The position numbers and the translations under genes are program-made. This document shows, piece after piece, positions 15,205 to 24,126 of a stretch of 59,072 nt of DNA (position 1 is the first letter of the stretch; the number at the start of each line of letters is the position of its first letter). The notes under the pieces are model-generated. The model had not been told where the DNA came from. It worked only from the letters and a program-made list of their open reading frames with translations, and searched no databases. Source of the DNA: Candidatus Bathyarchaeota archaeon (GTDB lineage Archaea; Thermoproteota; Bathyarchaeia; 40CM-2-53-6; FEN-987); NCBI GenBank assembly GCA_022865625.1, contig JALHTB010000011.1, positions 1 through 59,072 of the forward strand, in the 5' to 3' direction.

Positions 15205-17460
15205 TTAGAGTATCGGAAATTGCGGAGCGGCTGGTTCTTCTTCGGCTTTAGGTCTGCGAGCTCCTGAGACTCCACGGCATTTGGCGATTGTGACTTCGTC
15301 CCATTTGATGTCTTTGTAGTCTACCAAGATGTTACCGCCTGTACGTTTCTCCCACATTTGAAAGGCGAGTTTGGGATCACGTGATGTTGACTCCAAGTGA
15401 GTCGGCGGCGGAACCAAGTAGGCGAGATTCATCTCTCGCTTCTCCCGATTGAACCAAAACTCCAAGTGGGGACCAAGCGCGTTCGCCTCATTCAAGGAGT
15501 AGACAATATCCCGTTCCGAATCATCTCGAAGTTGAATTGCTCCACTTCCCTTCTTTAGTAGAAAATCCATTTGATCCGGCGGCAGATCACGAAAGAATAT
15601 GTCCGAAGACATGTTGATCGCTGCTGTAACAACATCTTGCGGCTGTACGGTATTACCTGTCATCGAATAATTCAGTCGCCTCGCGTCAATCAGTGTTTGA
15701 ATGAACTGCCCCTGCATTCTTGATGTATCCTTCCCTGCACTTCCACCCATGATGAAGGCTGGCGCCATGTCTCTGATTTCATCGTTAAGCAGAAACATTG
15801 GCAGCCGATGATGCTCCTGCCAGCGATTGAGGCAGCCATTGAGGTTTGCGCTGATCTTGAGATCCTCGTTCTCTCGAAGGCCCTTGATTTGCCTTTGCAA
15901 GTTCCGATTCACGACTACTGCTCCACGTGGCTTAGGAGCCATTGGAAACTCATCGTGAACTTTCTTAAGCGCATCCATGACTATGCCCCAGTCCAGATCG
16001 AAATTATCAGGATTTTCAACTTCAACAACTCGATCCCATCTTGTGAAGGGCACAGCCTTCAGGAGATGCCGCTGGGATGGGCGAATTATATTCAGTACCA
16101 TCGTGGGTGCAGGATGAGGCACGACACCCATTCTGTTCAAGAGAAATGACTCAATCTCCGGTATCTCGAAAGCAGGCAACATCATGTAAGTCGCCTGATT
16201 AGTGGAGTCAGACTTGAGCACAACAGCCGTCATACCATCCCAAATTGCGAGCATAGCTAAACTCATCGAAACCGCTGTCTTCCCGGATCCTCGCGGCCCG
16301 AAGATCAGAATGAAAGAAGCGAAAGTTTGCCCTGACTTGAACGAGAACTTCCGAAGCGGTTTCAGGTACGGAACCTCATTCATACCCGAAAGCCACGATG
16401 TTCGATCAACCAAGAAGAAAGCATACGGATACTGAACCTTCGGATTCTTAATCAGAAGCGTAGGGAGCGGCGGGAACTGTATGCCCACACTCTTCTCGGT
16501 TGGAGCGTTCTCGAAAAATGCGGCAGAAGGCCCGAAGATTCTAGCGAAAGCCTGTCGATAAGCTAGAGCGGCTCGTTCATTATGCACCAACCATCCTGCT
16601 CCGAGACGTGTGAATATCCAAGCCCATTGAAGTCTCGTCACACATGCTGTGATGAACTCTGCTCCGTCAGCTTCCGCGATTTTTCCCCAGGACACTGCAT
16701 AGCCGATGTAGAATATGCCTTGAATGAGCGTCTTCTCTTCAATGTTCTTTGATGCTAGACCTCGCAAGATCTCCCAGCGCATGTGAGTAACCCATGAAAC
16801 CGTCAGTGGATGACTAAACTCCAACGCAGGTTTGTTCGACATTTTCCCGATATATTTCAAGGCCAAGACGAGGCCGCTGAAGATGAGCAGAGAAGACTCC
16901 AGATAACTTTGCCACCCCAGATACGCTGCCATTAGCCTCGACGTTACTTCAGGTGGAACCGGTGCTTCCATCGACAACTCAACAAGCCCCTCAAACGTCG
17001 CCACGAAAACACCCTCACCTACTGCTTGAAGAAGCTCTGCCTCAATGTCACTGGGCGTACCGACTTCCTTGGACATTGGGTCACAAATATCCGTGAATCT
17101 GAAATACGAGTCACGCTTACTGCTGGCTTTTGCGCCTATCTCAACCAACTCTGGGATCATATCTGACAGATGAATCAGTCGTCTGTCAAAGCCCGTGATG
17201 TCACCGCGTCCTTCACCGGCATCTATGATGAGCTGCCGAGCCCACAAATACAGCAGCCTGACATGTCGATTGTATGGGGTCTTGAGCTCTTCTTCCAGAA
17301 CTCCGACCTCTGCATCCTGAATCTGTTCTTCCGGGATGTCAGCAAGAGTATCAGACTCGTCCGTCCCAGCTTCGGAGAGAGCGAGCGCTTCTGTTTCATC
17401 TCGCTGCGGCTCGGGCTCGGTTTCTGGATTCTCAGCCGCCAGCTTGTATCGCTCCTGCAC
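15205..17460 (-). CDS. VirB4/VirD4-like P-loop ATPase of a conjugation-like system
   Basis: 751 residues. An acidic N-terminal tail (1-60) and a helical domain (65-340) with a hydrophobic stretch at about 188-203 precede a RecA-type ATPase core. Walker A is GPRGSGKT (388-395), Walker B 'MFLLNDE' (555-561), and the later 'TGNTVQPQDV' (601-610) sits where VirD4/HerA proteins carry their ATQ-type sensor. Such ATPases power DNA or protein transfer through a membrane channel. Adjacent genes encode membrane and surface proteins but no relaxase is visible. Assignment to VirB4 rather than VirD4/TraG is uncertain. Confidence 0.7.
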   Translation of the reverse strand: MQERYKLAAENPETEPEPQRDETEALALSEAGTDESDTLADIPEEQIQDAEVGVLEEELKTPYNRHVRLLYLWARQLIIDAGEGRGDITGFDRRLIHLSDMIPELVEIGAKASSKRDSYFRFTDICDPMSKEVGTPSDIEAELLQAVGEGVFVATFEGLVELSMEAPVPPEVTSRLMAAYLGWQSYLESSLLIFSGLVLALKYIGKMSNKPALEFSHPLTVSWVTHMRWEILRGLASKNIEEKTLIQGIFYIGYAVSWGKIAEADGAEFITACVTRLQWAWIFTRLGAGWLVHNERAALAYRQAFARIFGPSAAFFENAPTEKSVGIQFPPLPTLLIKNPKVQYPYAFFLVDRTSWLSGMNEVPYLKPLRKFSFKSGQTFASFILIFGPRGSGKTAVSMSLAMLAIWDGMTAVVLKSDSTNQATYMMLPAFEIPEIESFLLNRMGVVPHPAPTMVLNIIRPSQRHLLKAVPFTRWDRVVEVENPDNFDLDWGIVMDALKKVHDEFPMAPKPRGAVVVNRNLQRQIKGLRENEDLKISANLNGCLNRWQEHHRLPMFLLNDEIRDMAPAFIMGGSAGKDTSRMQGQFIQTLIDARRLNYSMTGNTVQPQDVVTAAINMSSDIFFRDLPPDQMDFLLKKGSGAIQLRDDSERDIVYSLNEANALGPHLEFWFNREKREMNLAYLVPPPTHLESTSRDPKLAFQMWEKRTGGNILVDYKDIKWDEVTIAKCRGVSGARRPKAEEEPAAPQFPIL

Positions 17461-18334
17461 CTACAGGTTGAGCACGTGCTGCTGATGCGGGTTTCGCTAT
17501 GTCTCGGATTGCTTCGTTGAACTCATGTCTGCGACCCCACGCCGCCTCGTTGACGAGATTCAACACTTCGGCGACTGTTGCATTGAACTCAGTTGAAAGT
17601 AGCCAACGGAAATATGCTCTGCCGCCGCCAGAACTGATTATTGTCTCCTCAGGAACCGAGAATAGTCTTGCTGCTTCGGATGGAATCTGAAGATACGGTG
17701 ACAAACCAAACGCGCCACGATACTTCACCATCATCTTCCGTAGCTTCGCAGCTGCCCAAGTTTGGTAACTCTCAGGGCCATGAGTCTCTTCTATGCGTCT
17801 TTGAAGGAAACTCAGAATAGGATTAATGGCCAGCAGACCGATAACTCCTACTATTCCTGCTACTAGGAGCTCTGGTGGCATGATGGAACTGTAAGTCGTG
17901 TTCATGAATATTTGAGTTCCAGTCGAGTTGCTAGTTGAACTCACTGGCACTCGCTGAAAGGTCAATACGCCAAGCATCAAAATGATGACTATTACGATTA
18001 GATATGACCAGTTGATACGCGATTCCTTCGCTGGTGGCAGCGGCTGGTTCGCTTGCGTCTGCGCAGATTGGGCGGCTGATGGAACTGGTTTGCCTGTCTT
18101 CGGATCAACAAGCACGTTGAGAACATTCACCATGCCTCCGGTTACGAGTAGACGACCCTGAAAATTGGATACTAAGCCCTCGAACCCTTTCTTATGCCAA
18201 GGATCCGGAGATAGAAAACGGACACTCGCAATGAACGATCGAATGGAATCCGCCAACCTCAGCACAGCCTCATGTTCCACAACCAGTTTATCATCTCGCT
18301 TCTGGAAACCTATTACGGCGATACTTTGGCTCAT
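17432..18334 (-). CDS. Two-helix membrane protein of the conjugation-like operon
   Basis: 300 residues from ATG 18334, one base after the upstream stop; a longer frame exists but would overlap. A cytosolic N-terminal domain (1-100) with a Pro/Gln linker is followed by helices at about 108-125 and 155-178 flanking an Asn/Ser/Thr-rich outer loop, then a cytosolic domain of about 110 residues. The C-terminus overlaps the ATPase start by 29 bases, linking their synthesis. Confidence 0.6.
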   Translation of the reverse strand: MSQSIAVIGFQKRDDKLVVEHEAVLRLADSIRSFIASVRFLSPDPWHKKGFEGLVSNFQGRLLVTGGMVNVLNVLVDPKTGKPVPSAAQSAQTQANQPLPPAKESRINWSYLIVIVIILMLGVLTFQRVPVSSTSNSTGTQIFMNTTYSSIMPPELLVAGIVGVIGLLAINPILSFLQRRIEETHGPESYQTWAAAKLRKMMVKYRGAFGLSPYLQIPSEAARLFSVPEETIISSGGGRAYFRWLLSTEFNATVAEVLNLVNEAAWGRRHEFNEAIRDIAKPASAARAQPVGAGAIQAGG

Positions 18335-18335
18335 C

Positions 18336-19391
18336 TTAAGCACCGCCTCTTTGCACCAGGGCATACATGATCCCGATCATGGCGCCGAAGCCAGCGCAGA
18401 CAGCAGCACCAACGGCACCAGCCCATTGAGCTCCGCCTATTGCGCCGAAGATTGCAAATACACCGGTAAGTATGTAGGGCAACATTCTCGTTTCAGGAGC
18501 TCTAATCTTCAAACCAGGTGCGAGATCAAGATCCGTGATTGACTGGCTTAAAACGCTCCGTTGGATAGTGTTTGCAATGTTAGAGGCTGCGAACCGTTGG
18601 ATAGCTCTCTGACCCTCTTGCGTTATCCGAGTGAATGTTTTCTCTGAACCCACAAGTCGAATCAGCTGCGGATTTGCAAGAGTCGCTTCTGCAACAGAAG
18701 CAGGTGGCGCACCAGGAACCCCTTTGATTCGCATGGCTCCACTAATGGGACAGAAAAAGTGGATTGAGGCCTTCCGAAGGTCCACATCACTGACTCGCTG
18801 GAAAGTACGCGCCTGCTCCTCTTGCACGTCCGCCCAGAAGCCTTCGACGACTTCAGCAGTCCAGAACCCAGGAACTGCGGGAACGAACTCTGACTCAACA
18901 TACGGGTTCGTGCTCGCATACTTGCTCAACCGTCCAAGATTGCCGTACTGGAAGATTATGTGAACATGACGAGTGAAGCTGCGTGTTACGATGACTCGTA
19001 GAAACTGGTCGTAGCTTCGATTCATATTTTGGTGCAGCGCCCTCAACCAGGGCACAATAATCTTCAGTTCTGCTTCAGCATCCGGAGTCCCAATGTGCTT
19101 AAGCATCCTGATGCGACTTGCATAGAAATTCCAGCAGATGCGCTTCAACTGCATCTCATGGCTAGGAGTTAAGAAATAGTGAGTGACATCCCAGAAGTGA
19201 CCGCCCATTGTCACATGCGTATTCGCCCCCGTTCGCCCGAAGATGAAGTAGTATCCATCCAGCTTTCCGCCTCGAAACGGTGGCCACCAAGTAAAGTAGA
19301 CCACCCAAACGACAAAAGCAATTATGATAATGACGACTATGGCGAGAACAACGAACATTCCCTGCGCGGCAAGTTCGAGATATGATGCCAC
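18336..19391 (-). CDS. Membrane protein of the conjugation-like operon
   Basis: 351 residues. An N-terminal helix (11-34) is followed by a 250-residue soluble domain and a C-terminal glycine/alanine-rich helical hairpin (about 303-345). The GA-rich hairpin could form a channel lining (speculation). It is conserved in position between two other membrane genes. Family not recognised. Confidence 0.55.
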   Translation of the reverse strand: MASYLELAAQGMFVVLAIVVIIIIAFVVWVVYFTWWPPFRGGKLDGYYFIFGRTGANTHVTMGGHFWDVTHYFLTPSHEMQLKRICWNFYASRIRMLKHIGTPDAEAELKIIVPWLRALHQNMNRSYDQFLRVIVTRSFTRHVHIIFQYGNLGRLSKYASTNPYVESEFVPAVPGFWTAEVVEGFWADVQEEQARTFQRVSDVDLRKASIHFFCPISGAMRIKGVPGAPPASVAEATLANPQLIRLVGSEKTFTRITQEGQRAIQRFAASNIANTIQRSVLSQSITDLDLAPGLKIRAPETRMLPYILTGVFAIFGAIGGAQWAGAVGAAVCAGFGAMIGIMYALVQRGGA

Positions 19392-19392
19392 T

Positions 19393-20049
19393 TTACCTTC
19401 TCCCCTTCGCCAGCAAGATTACGACGGCTGCAAGCAGGAAGATTGTGACGAGAAGATTCACAGCCAGTATGCCGAATACTAAATAGATTCCCTGAATAAG
19501 ATCACCTTGATTCTGAGTGATACTTCCAATACCCTGCATAAGCGGTGTATCTCGTCCGAAAATGAAACCCCACGCCTCAGAGAGTGTTGGAAAATGCGGA
19601 GCCGCAACAGTCGTCATGACAACATGAATCCAGATGACTTGCCCTTCAACAAGGAAGTCTTCACCGCGAGTCCCAAGAACATTTCCCTGACTGTCGCTAC
19701 CGTACAGAGCATAGTTGACCATGAATTTGACGGGGACCGAATAGTTCACGTAGAAATCCATAATCCACGTATCAGTTGAGTTCGATGCCCAATAGATGCC
19801 GTACATCTCAATGGAAAGCCGCTCCGTCAAGCTATAGGGAGACCTCTGATCACGCCTGATATTATTCGCTCGACCCACAATGAGATCCCCACGAGGAAAC
19901 TGAAGAGCAAGATACGAATCATTGTAGGTTACACGTGTAAGAGTCTGATTCGGCTGTACTGGAACCTGACACAAGCCAAACGGCACAGCCAGTACGGTCA
20001 GTAGTAGCAATAACACAATCGGAAGCCCATGTTTTTTCAAGTGTGCCAT
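19393..20049 (-). CDS. Signal-peptide protein with C-terminal membrane anchor
   Basis: 218 residues: basic N-terminus, signal helix (10-27), an extracellular domain with N-glycosylation sites, and a C-terminal helix (about 190-214). The start overlaps the stop of the stalk protein gene by 13 bases. Likely a surface component of the same machine. Confidence 0.55.
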   Translation of the reverse strand: MAHLKKHGLPIVLLLLLTVLAVPFGLCQVPVQPNQTLTRVTYNDSYLALQFPRGDLIVGRANNIRRDQRSPYSLTERLSIEMYGIYWASNSTDTWIMDFYVNYSVPVKFMVNYALYGSDSQGNVLGTRGEDFLVEGQVIWIHVVMTTVAAPHFPTLSEAWGFIFGRDTPLMQGIGSITQNQGDLIQGIYLVFGILAVNLLVTIFLLAAVVILLAKGRR

Positions 20050-21701
20050 GCTCCACCCTCGCCTGTTCCTACTTTTGCCATAGCGTCTTCAGATTCAGCA
20101 GTGGTTCTGGGCGCTAACGGTAGACCGCAGAGTTCACATGTAGTGGCTAGGTCAATGTTCTCAGCACCACATCCGCCACACATGACCTTGCCAGAAGGCG
20201 AGACTTGTGCTGGCGCTGGCTGCGCAACTGTTTCTGTGTCTCCTTCGGGTTTCGTATCAGTGTCTAGCTTTGGCACCGGCGCGGGTTCCGGTTCCTCTTC
20301 ATGCTCAGGTTTCGGACGAAGCCTCGAAAGGACACCACCACGCCTAAGGACGAAGAAGAGCCCTACCGCACCGCCGCCAACAGCGGTCAGAATAATGGCT
20401 ACGATGAGCCACAACGGTATCTCTGGTGTACTTTGCTGGGTTGTCGGCGGATTAACGGTCTGGGTCACAGTCTGCACAGTGATTGACGGCTCAACATAGT
20501 TTGATTCAGTCACAAACACGCTGGTTGTTCCATTGATGACCGTCAGCATAGCCGTCGTCGGCAAAGTCTGAGTGCTCCAAAGCGTCGTTGTCCCGCCGCC
20601 GACAGTGGCCACATTCTGCTGAGACATAGTCACAGTGTACTGCTGCGTCTCAGTCATGACCCCAGTGTAGATGGTTTGAACCGACACTCCATAGATAGTC
20701 ACCGTCGCGGTTGGGATCGTTAGGGTAGTGTATCCAGGGTAGGTCCATGTGTAGAGGTAGGATGTGTAGGTGCCACCAGTCGTTGTCGCAATATAGCTTG
20801 TACTGGTCTCAGTCACGGTGGTAGATCTCGTCGTTTTAGATATCGAAGTCGAAATCGAAGTAACCGTCGGACTATAGACTGTTGAAGTTGCCGTTGTCGA
20901 TGGAAGAATCACAAAAGGACAGCTTGCCGAATCACCAGAACTCCCATGAGCGACAAGTGTGTATGATCCAACTGATGCCAATGGATTGACAGTGAGAGTA
21001 ATTACGAAACTTCCCGAAGAGATCGGACCTGCTGCTGCACCCGTCAAAACCGACGAACCGACATCAATGATGACATGATAGTCTGTATCTGCAAAATTTG
21101 CACCAGTTATTGTCACTGTCCCCGAGGAACCTGCCAAAGCATAGGATGGACTCACCGTTATGGATGGAGCATTTGCAGTTGAGACGGTGGTTATGCCTGA
21201 ATAGACTGTATTTGTAATTGTTGTGGTCTCTGGAACAGTTGCCGTTGATGTTGTGGTCGCAGGAATCGTCATCGTAGAGATCGTAGTCGCTGGGACAGTT
21301 GCCGTTGAAGTTGTAGTCGCAGTAATCGTTGATGTTACCGTTATCGTCGTGGCCGGAACGACAGTGAAAAAGGCTTGAGCAGTCTCCAAGGCGACAGGAT
21401 AAACAGCCGGGTTATTTCCACTAGCAAGAACGAAGGACCCATCGAGTGCACCAGAAATTGGGACGCTACATCCTGCACTTGAAACATACAGCCCAGGCAA
21501 CTGAAGGGCAGACAAACATTGTGTCGTATTCATGGGGGTGAATCCACTACCAGTCAAGTAAACTACTGTTCCAGTCGTACCGTAATTCGGTGTCAATGTC
21601 AATGATAAGCCGGAGGCATGTGGCGTAGGCATCAGAGGGGCCACTGTGAAGACTGAGAAGAGAATGAGGAGAATTGAGAAGGCCCATTTCTGTTTGATCA
21701 A
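20037..21701 (-). CDS. Large Thr-rich surface stalk protein with IPT/Ig-like domains and cytosolic zinc ribbon
   Basis: 554 residues from TTG 21701. A signal helix (7-28) is followed by an Ig/IPT-like domain (32-110), a Thr/Ser-rich repeat stretch with 'ATTTSTATVP'-type units (about 115-170), a second Ig/IPT-like domain (about 178-265), another Thr-rich stalk, and a transmembrane helix (428-451). The cytosolic tail is acidic, Pro-rich and ends with a zinc ribbon (Cys508, 511, 522, 525). It is probably a heavily O-glycosylated adhesin or pilus-like stalk. The zinc ribbon may link it to a cytosolic partner. The TTG overlaps the preceding ORF stop (TTGA). Confidence 0.7.
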   Translation of the reverse strand: MIKQKWAFSILLILFSVFTVAPLMPTPHASGLSLTLTPNYGTTGTVVYLTGSGFTPMNTTQCLSALQLPGLYVSSAGCSVPISGALDGSFVLASGNNPAVYPVALETAQAFFTVVPATTITVTSTITATTTSTATVPATTISTMTIPATTTSTATVPETTTITNTVYSGITTVSTANAPSITVSPSYALAGSSGTVTITGANFADTDYHVIIDVGSSVLTGAAAGPISSGSFVITLTVNPLASVGSYTLVAHGSSGDSASCPFVILPSTTATSTVYSPTVTSISTSISKTTRSTTVTETSTSYIATTTGGTYTSYLYTWTYPGYTTLTIPTATVTIYGVSVQTIYTGVMTETQQYTVTMSQQNVATVGGGTTTLWSTQTLPTTAMLTVINGTTSVFVTESNYVEPSITVQTVTQTVNPPTTQQSTPEIPLWLIVAIILTAVGGGAVGLFFVLRRGGVLSRLRPKPEHEEEPEPAPVPKLDTDTKPEGDTETVAQPAPAQVSPSGKVMCGGCGAENIDLATTCELCGLPLAPRTTAESEDAMAKVGTGEGGAWHT

Positions 21702-21820
21702 TTCTTTTCACCCTTCCTCTTTCCGTCCTCTTGTGGTTGCTGCACAGCATCATGACTACGACTGTCCGCCTGTGCTTTCTTCAGAAGTTCGGGATCGGTT
21801 CTGTCAAATCTGTGGGACAT
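21698..21820 (-). CDS. 40-residue basic microprotein between TnpB and the stalk gene
   Basis: ATG 21820 lies two bases after the TnpB stop, with GGAGGGAC upstream inside the tnpB 3' end, and the stop overlaps the TTG start of the stalk protein. The peptide is hydrophilic and charged, ending 'DGKRKGEKN'. Coupling at both ends supports translation. Function unknown. Confidence 0.5.
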   Translation of the reverse strand: MSHRFDRTDPELLKKAQADSRSHDAVQQPQEDGKRKGEKN

Positions 21821-21822
21821 GG

Positions 21823-22995
21823 CTAATGGTCCCTCCGTTTTGACTCGCCTGCATCGACTTTCAGGATTACCGCCGAAGCTGTGGATTCCTGTACCATCGC
21901 TTCAAGTGCAGGCGCGAGTGGCACGAACCTCATGCCTCTCGCCAGAATGCTTCTGGCCGCATTCACATCACGGTCTACCGTGACTCCGCAGACGACACAA
22001 CGCAGCTTTCGGTTCTCTTCGGGTACTCGCGCCAAGCGCGACCCACAAATCGAACACTTCGCTGATGTACCATACGGACTCACGTAGATGACTCGTATGC
22101 CTTCCCACGCGGCCTTATACTCGATTTGTCGTTGTAGCTCCGCAAACGACCAACTATTCATTCGGCCACGATACCAGGGCCCTTGCCAGTTGCCACGACG
22201 ATACAACTTGCGAAGACCAGTGAGCTTCTCCATCACGATACCATGCTGACGCTCCTTTGCGTCCTTGACGACCATCTTGGAAGCATGGTGGAGGATCTGC
22301 TTGACCTTCTCCCGCTGCTTACGCCCATACTTGCTGCTGACTTGTCTGCGTATGCGGTGATCGTTGCGGATCATGTGGGAGCGAACCTCACGATACGTGG
22401 CCTTGATCTTAGTTGCTACCGATAGATCGTGCCGACTAATCCGTCCGCTTGAGTCGGCTAAGGTCACATTGTCTAAGTTGCGATCCAACCCGACTAGGCC
22501 GCGTGGCGCAATCGGCTCGACCTCATGAGTGTAGGTGATGCTCAGAATCTCATTGGTCAACGTGACCGAACGAACCTCAATGTTCGGCTCCGCCAGGACC
22601 TCTAGCGTATGCGTGTTCAACGGAACCCGAATTGGCTGCCTCGATTTGAAGGGTAAGAACAGGTAAGCAGCCCTCAGTTTGAATCCGTAACATGTCGTCA
22701 ACCGGAGCCGCTTTACATAGGGCTCCTTGGTGCGTGGATTCTTGCGCTTTGCCTTTCGATGGTTTCGCAAGATTCCTGTGGCTGCGCTGATCGCGCACAG
22801 CTTATAGTAAGACATGACCTCGTAACTAGAGAGCTGCTTGTATGCTCGAAGTGAGAGCGACTTGAGACTGGTCACGTTCTCTGCTAACCCAATGTGGACA
22901 CACTCGTTGAGCATCTGACGGAACTGCTCAAGCAACCACATGACCTCTGGCGTAGGAGGATAGTATTGCCAAACAGATTTTATGACGCTATTCAA
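21823..22995 (-). CDS. tnpB: TnpB (IS200/IS605 OrfB), intact and embedded in an operon
   Basis: 390 residues. The RuvC-like catalytic residues are present: Asp171 (GLDRN), Glu256 (VMEKLTG) and Asp343 (DRDVNAA). The zinc ribbon is complete (Cys314, 317, 333, 336). TnpB is an RNA-guided DNA nuclease. TTG 22995 follows the stop of the upstream gene by one base with GGTGA as RBS, and the next gene starts two bases after its stop, so no transposon ends separate it from its neighbours. That arrangement suggests an operon member, perhaps domesticated, rather than a fresh insertion. Confidence 0.85.
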   Translation of the reverse strand: MNSVIKSVWQYYPPTPEVMWLLEQFRQMLNECVHIGLAENVTSLKSLSLRAYKQLSSYEVMSYYKLCAISAATGILRNHRKAKRKNPRTKEPYVKRLRLTTCYGFKLRAAYLFLPFKSRQPIRVPLNTHTLEVLAEPNIEVRSVTLTNEILSITYTHEVEPIAPRGLVGLDRNLDNVTLADSSGRISRHDLSVATKIKATYREVRSHMIRNDHRIRRQVSSKYGRKQREKVKQILHHASKMVVKDAKERQHGIVMEKLTGLRKLYRRGNWQGPWYRGRMNSWSFAELQRQIEYKAAWEGIRVIYVSPYGTSAKCSICGSRLARVPEENRKLRCVVCGVTVDRDVNAARSILARGMRFVPLAPALEAMVQESTASAVILKVDAGESKRRDH

Positions 22996-22996
22996 G

Positions 22997-23443
22997 CTAA
23001 TTCACCATGTCCTTCGGATCTAGGATTCCTAACTGCTTTCGGATAGCGGCTGCAAGGTCCGCGTTCTCATTCCAAATCGTATCCAGAACACCTAACGCGA
23101 AAGTCCTCGCCTCGTCAATGTCACCGTTGGGAGGCCTCAATTCCTTAGGCAACAGCGACATTGCGATGTAGCTCTCGAACTTCTCCGTGAGTCGCAGTTC
23201 AAGCTCATGCGCAACCGCCTTATTTTCAGGTGAAATCCGGTTCGCAAGAAAGTCCGCAAGTCTCTTGTAGAGAGGACTAATGCGGTACGCATCGACCGTA
23301 GCTCTCTTCCGATCTTTCTCTTCAGCGGTTAGGATCTTCTTCCCGCATTTCGGACAGAACTGGGAGGGCAGAGACAGCGTCTCTCCGCATTTGGGACATT
23401 TGGGATAGGCTGCCTCTGCATCCTTTGACGACCTCGCGTTCAT
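22997..23443 (-). CDS. Zinc-ribbon protein, first gene of the conjugation-like operon
   Basis: 148 residues from ATG 23443, chosen because the longer frame (to 23587) would include the operator boxes. An N-terminal zinc ribbon ('CPKCGETL...FCPKCGKK', about 16-37) is followed by a helical domain. As promoter-proximal gene it is a candidate regulator of the operon or of the neighbouring TnpB (inference). Confidence 0.6.
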   Translation of the reverse strand: MNARSSKDAEAAYPKCPKCGETLSLPSQFCPKCGKKILTAEEKDRKRATVDAYRISPLYKRLADFLANRISPENKAVAHELELRLTEKFESYIAMSLLPKELRPPNGDIDEARTFALGVLDTIWNENADLAAAIRKQLGILDPKDMVN

Positions 23444-23465
23444 TACGCTCAAAAGAGAAAATAGC

Positions 23466-23511
23466 GTGTAAACAGGGCCGGTGTAAACGTCATAGTCTAA
23501 ATAGTGTAAAG
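23466..23511 (-). promoter_or_regulatory. Promoter region with three GTGTAAAC-type boxes
   Basis: GTGTAAAC at 23466-23473 and 23481-23488 and GTGTAAAG at 23504-23511 lie 23-68 bases upstream of ATG 23443. They match the boxes at 9179-9202. A TATA-like TATTTA lies between the second and third boxes. This looks like a shared operator controlling the conjugation-like operon. Confidence 0.55.
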
Positions 23512-23646
23512 AGAACGAGGGCTCGTGGACGATAGTTGGCTTATGCGATATGCCTCCAGCGGTGGCCGCGATTCTCCGGTTGAGCACTCATGATTCCGTT
23601 TTTCACCTATCTCTTTACAATAAATAATCTATGTCCCACGATTCAT

Positions 23647-23666
23647 TTCCCGAAACGTTTCGGGAA
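23647..23666. promoter_or_regulatory. Perfect 20-bp palindrome, candidate parS/centromere site
   Basis: TTCCCGAAACGTTTCGGGAA is perfectly self-complementary with 10-bp arms and no spacer. It lies between the ParB-like cluster and the conjugation-like operon next to an AT-rich stretch. ParB proteins bind palindromic parS sites near their own genes. A terminator role is less likely because there is no loop or T tract. Confidence 0.5.
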
Positions 23667-23698
23667 TTTGAGCCGCTGCGGGTTCAAACCAGACATCT

Positions 23699-23926
23699 TC
23701 AATCCGTCTGCCGCCCTGGAAGCCGCCTGAACTGCTTCCCCAATCTACTTGTCCCAAGTTTCCCCTCTGGCGAACCCGTCGTGGAGGGGTCGGCTACTAC
23801 CTGTTGTTCTTTCCATTCGATGCCCCCAAACAGGTAGAAGGGCAGCCCGACTATGAAGAAAGCTCCTAGTAAGAGATAGCGTGGGAGCCAGTGCATTGGT
23901 TTACGTTTCGTCGCCTGGGGCATCAA
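23699..23926 (-). CDS. Small membrane protein
   Basis: 75 residues with one hydrophobic helix (about 13-35) after a basic N-terminus, then a hydrophilic tail. It overlaps the stop of the preceding gene as ATGA. Function unknown. Confidence 0.45.
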   Translation of the reverse strand: MMPQATKRKPMHWLPRYLLLGAFFIVGLPFYLFGGIEWKEQQVVADPSTTGSPEGKLGTSRLGKQFRRLPGRQTD

Positions 23927-24126
23927 GCCTTCGCCTTAACCTGTTCCTTTTGTTCGAAAGGATAGTCGCTTGATGCGCCGTAGGGAATCAAGTGAACCAC
24001 CTTGAACTTCGGATAGCCCCGTTTTGCAGTTCGCTTTGCCTCCGTGGGTGTCCAAGCTCGAACATGTACACGAACAGTCTTCGATAGTTCCACAATCCAG
24101 AGGAAGGGTTCTCTTCGTTTGGTCAT
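23923..24126 (-). CDS. Small basic protein
   Basis: 67 residues, basic, beta-rich ('LWIVELSKTVRVHVRAWTPTEAKRTA'). It overlaps the ParB-like stop (ATGA) and the next start. The pattern resembles small single-domain proteins of phage and plasmids but no family is assigned. Confidence 0.45.
   Translation of the reverse strand: MTKRREPFLWIVELSKTVRVHVRAWTPTEAKRTAKRGYPKFKVVHLIPYGASSDYPFEQKEQVKAKA

Noticed and set aside
23672..23690. GGTTCAAACC resembling a tRNA T-loop near the 20-bp palindrome
   Set aside because: No matching stems, acceptor or anticodon arm can be drawn, so it is not a tRNA or a convincing tRNA fragment att site.
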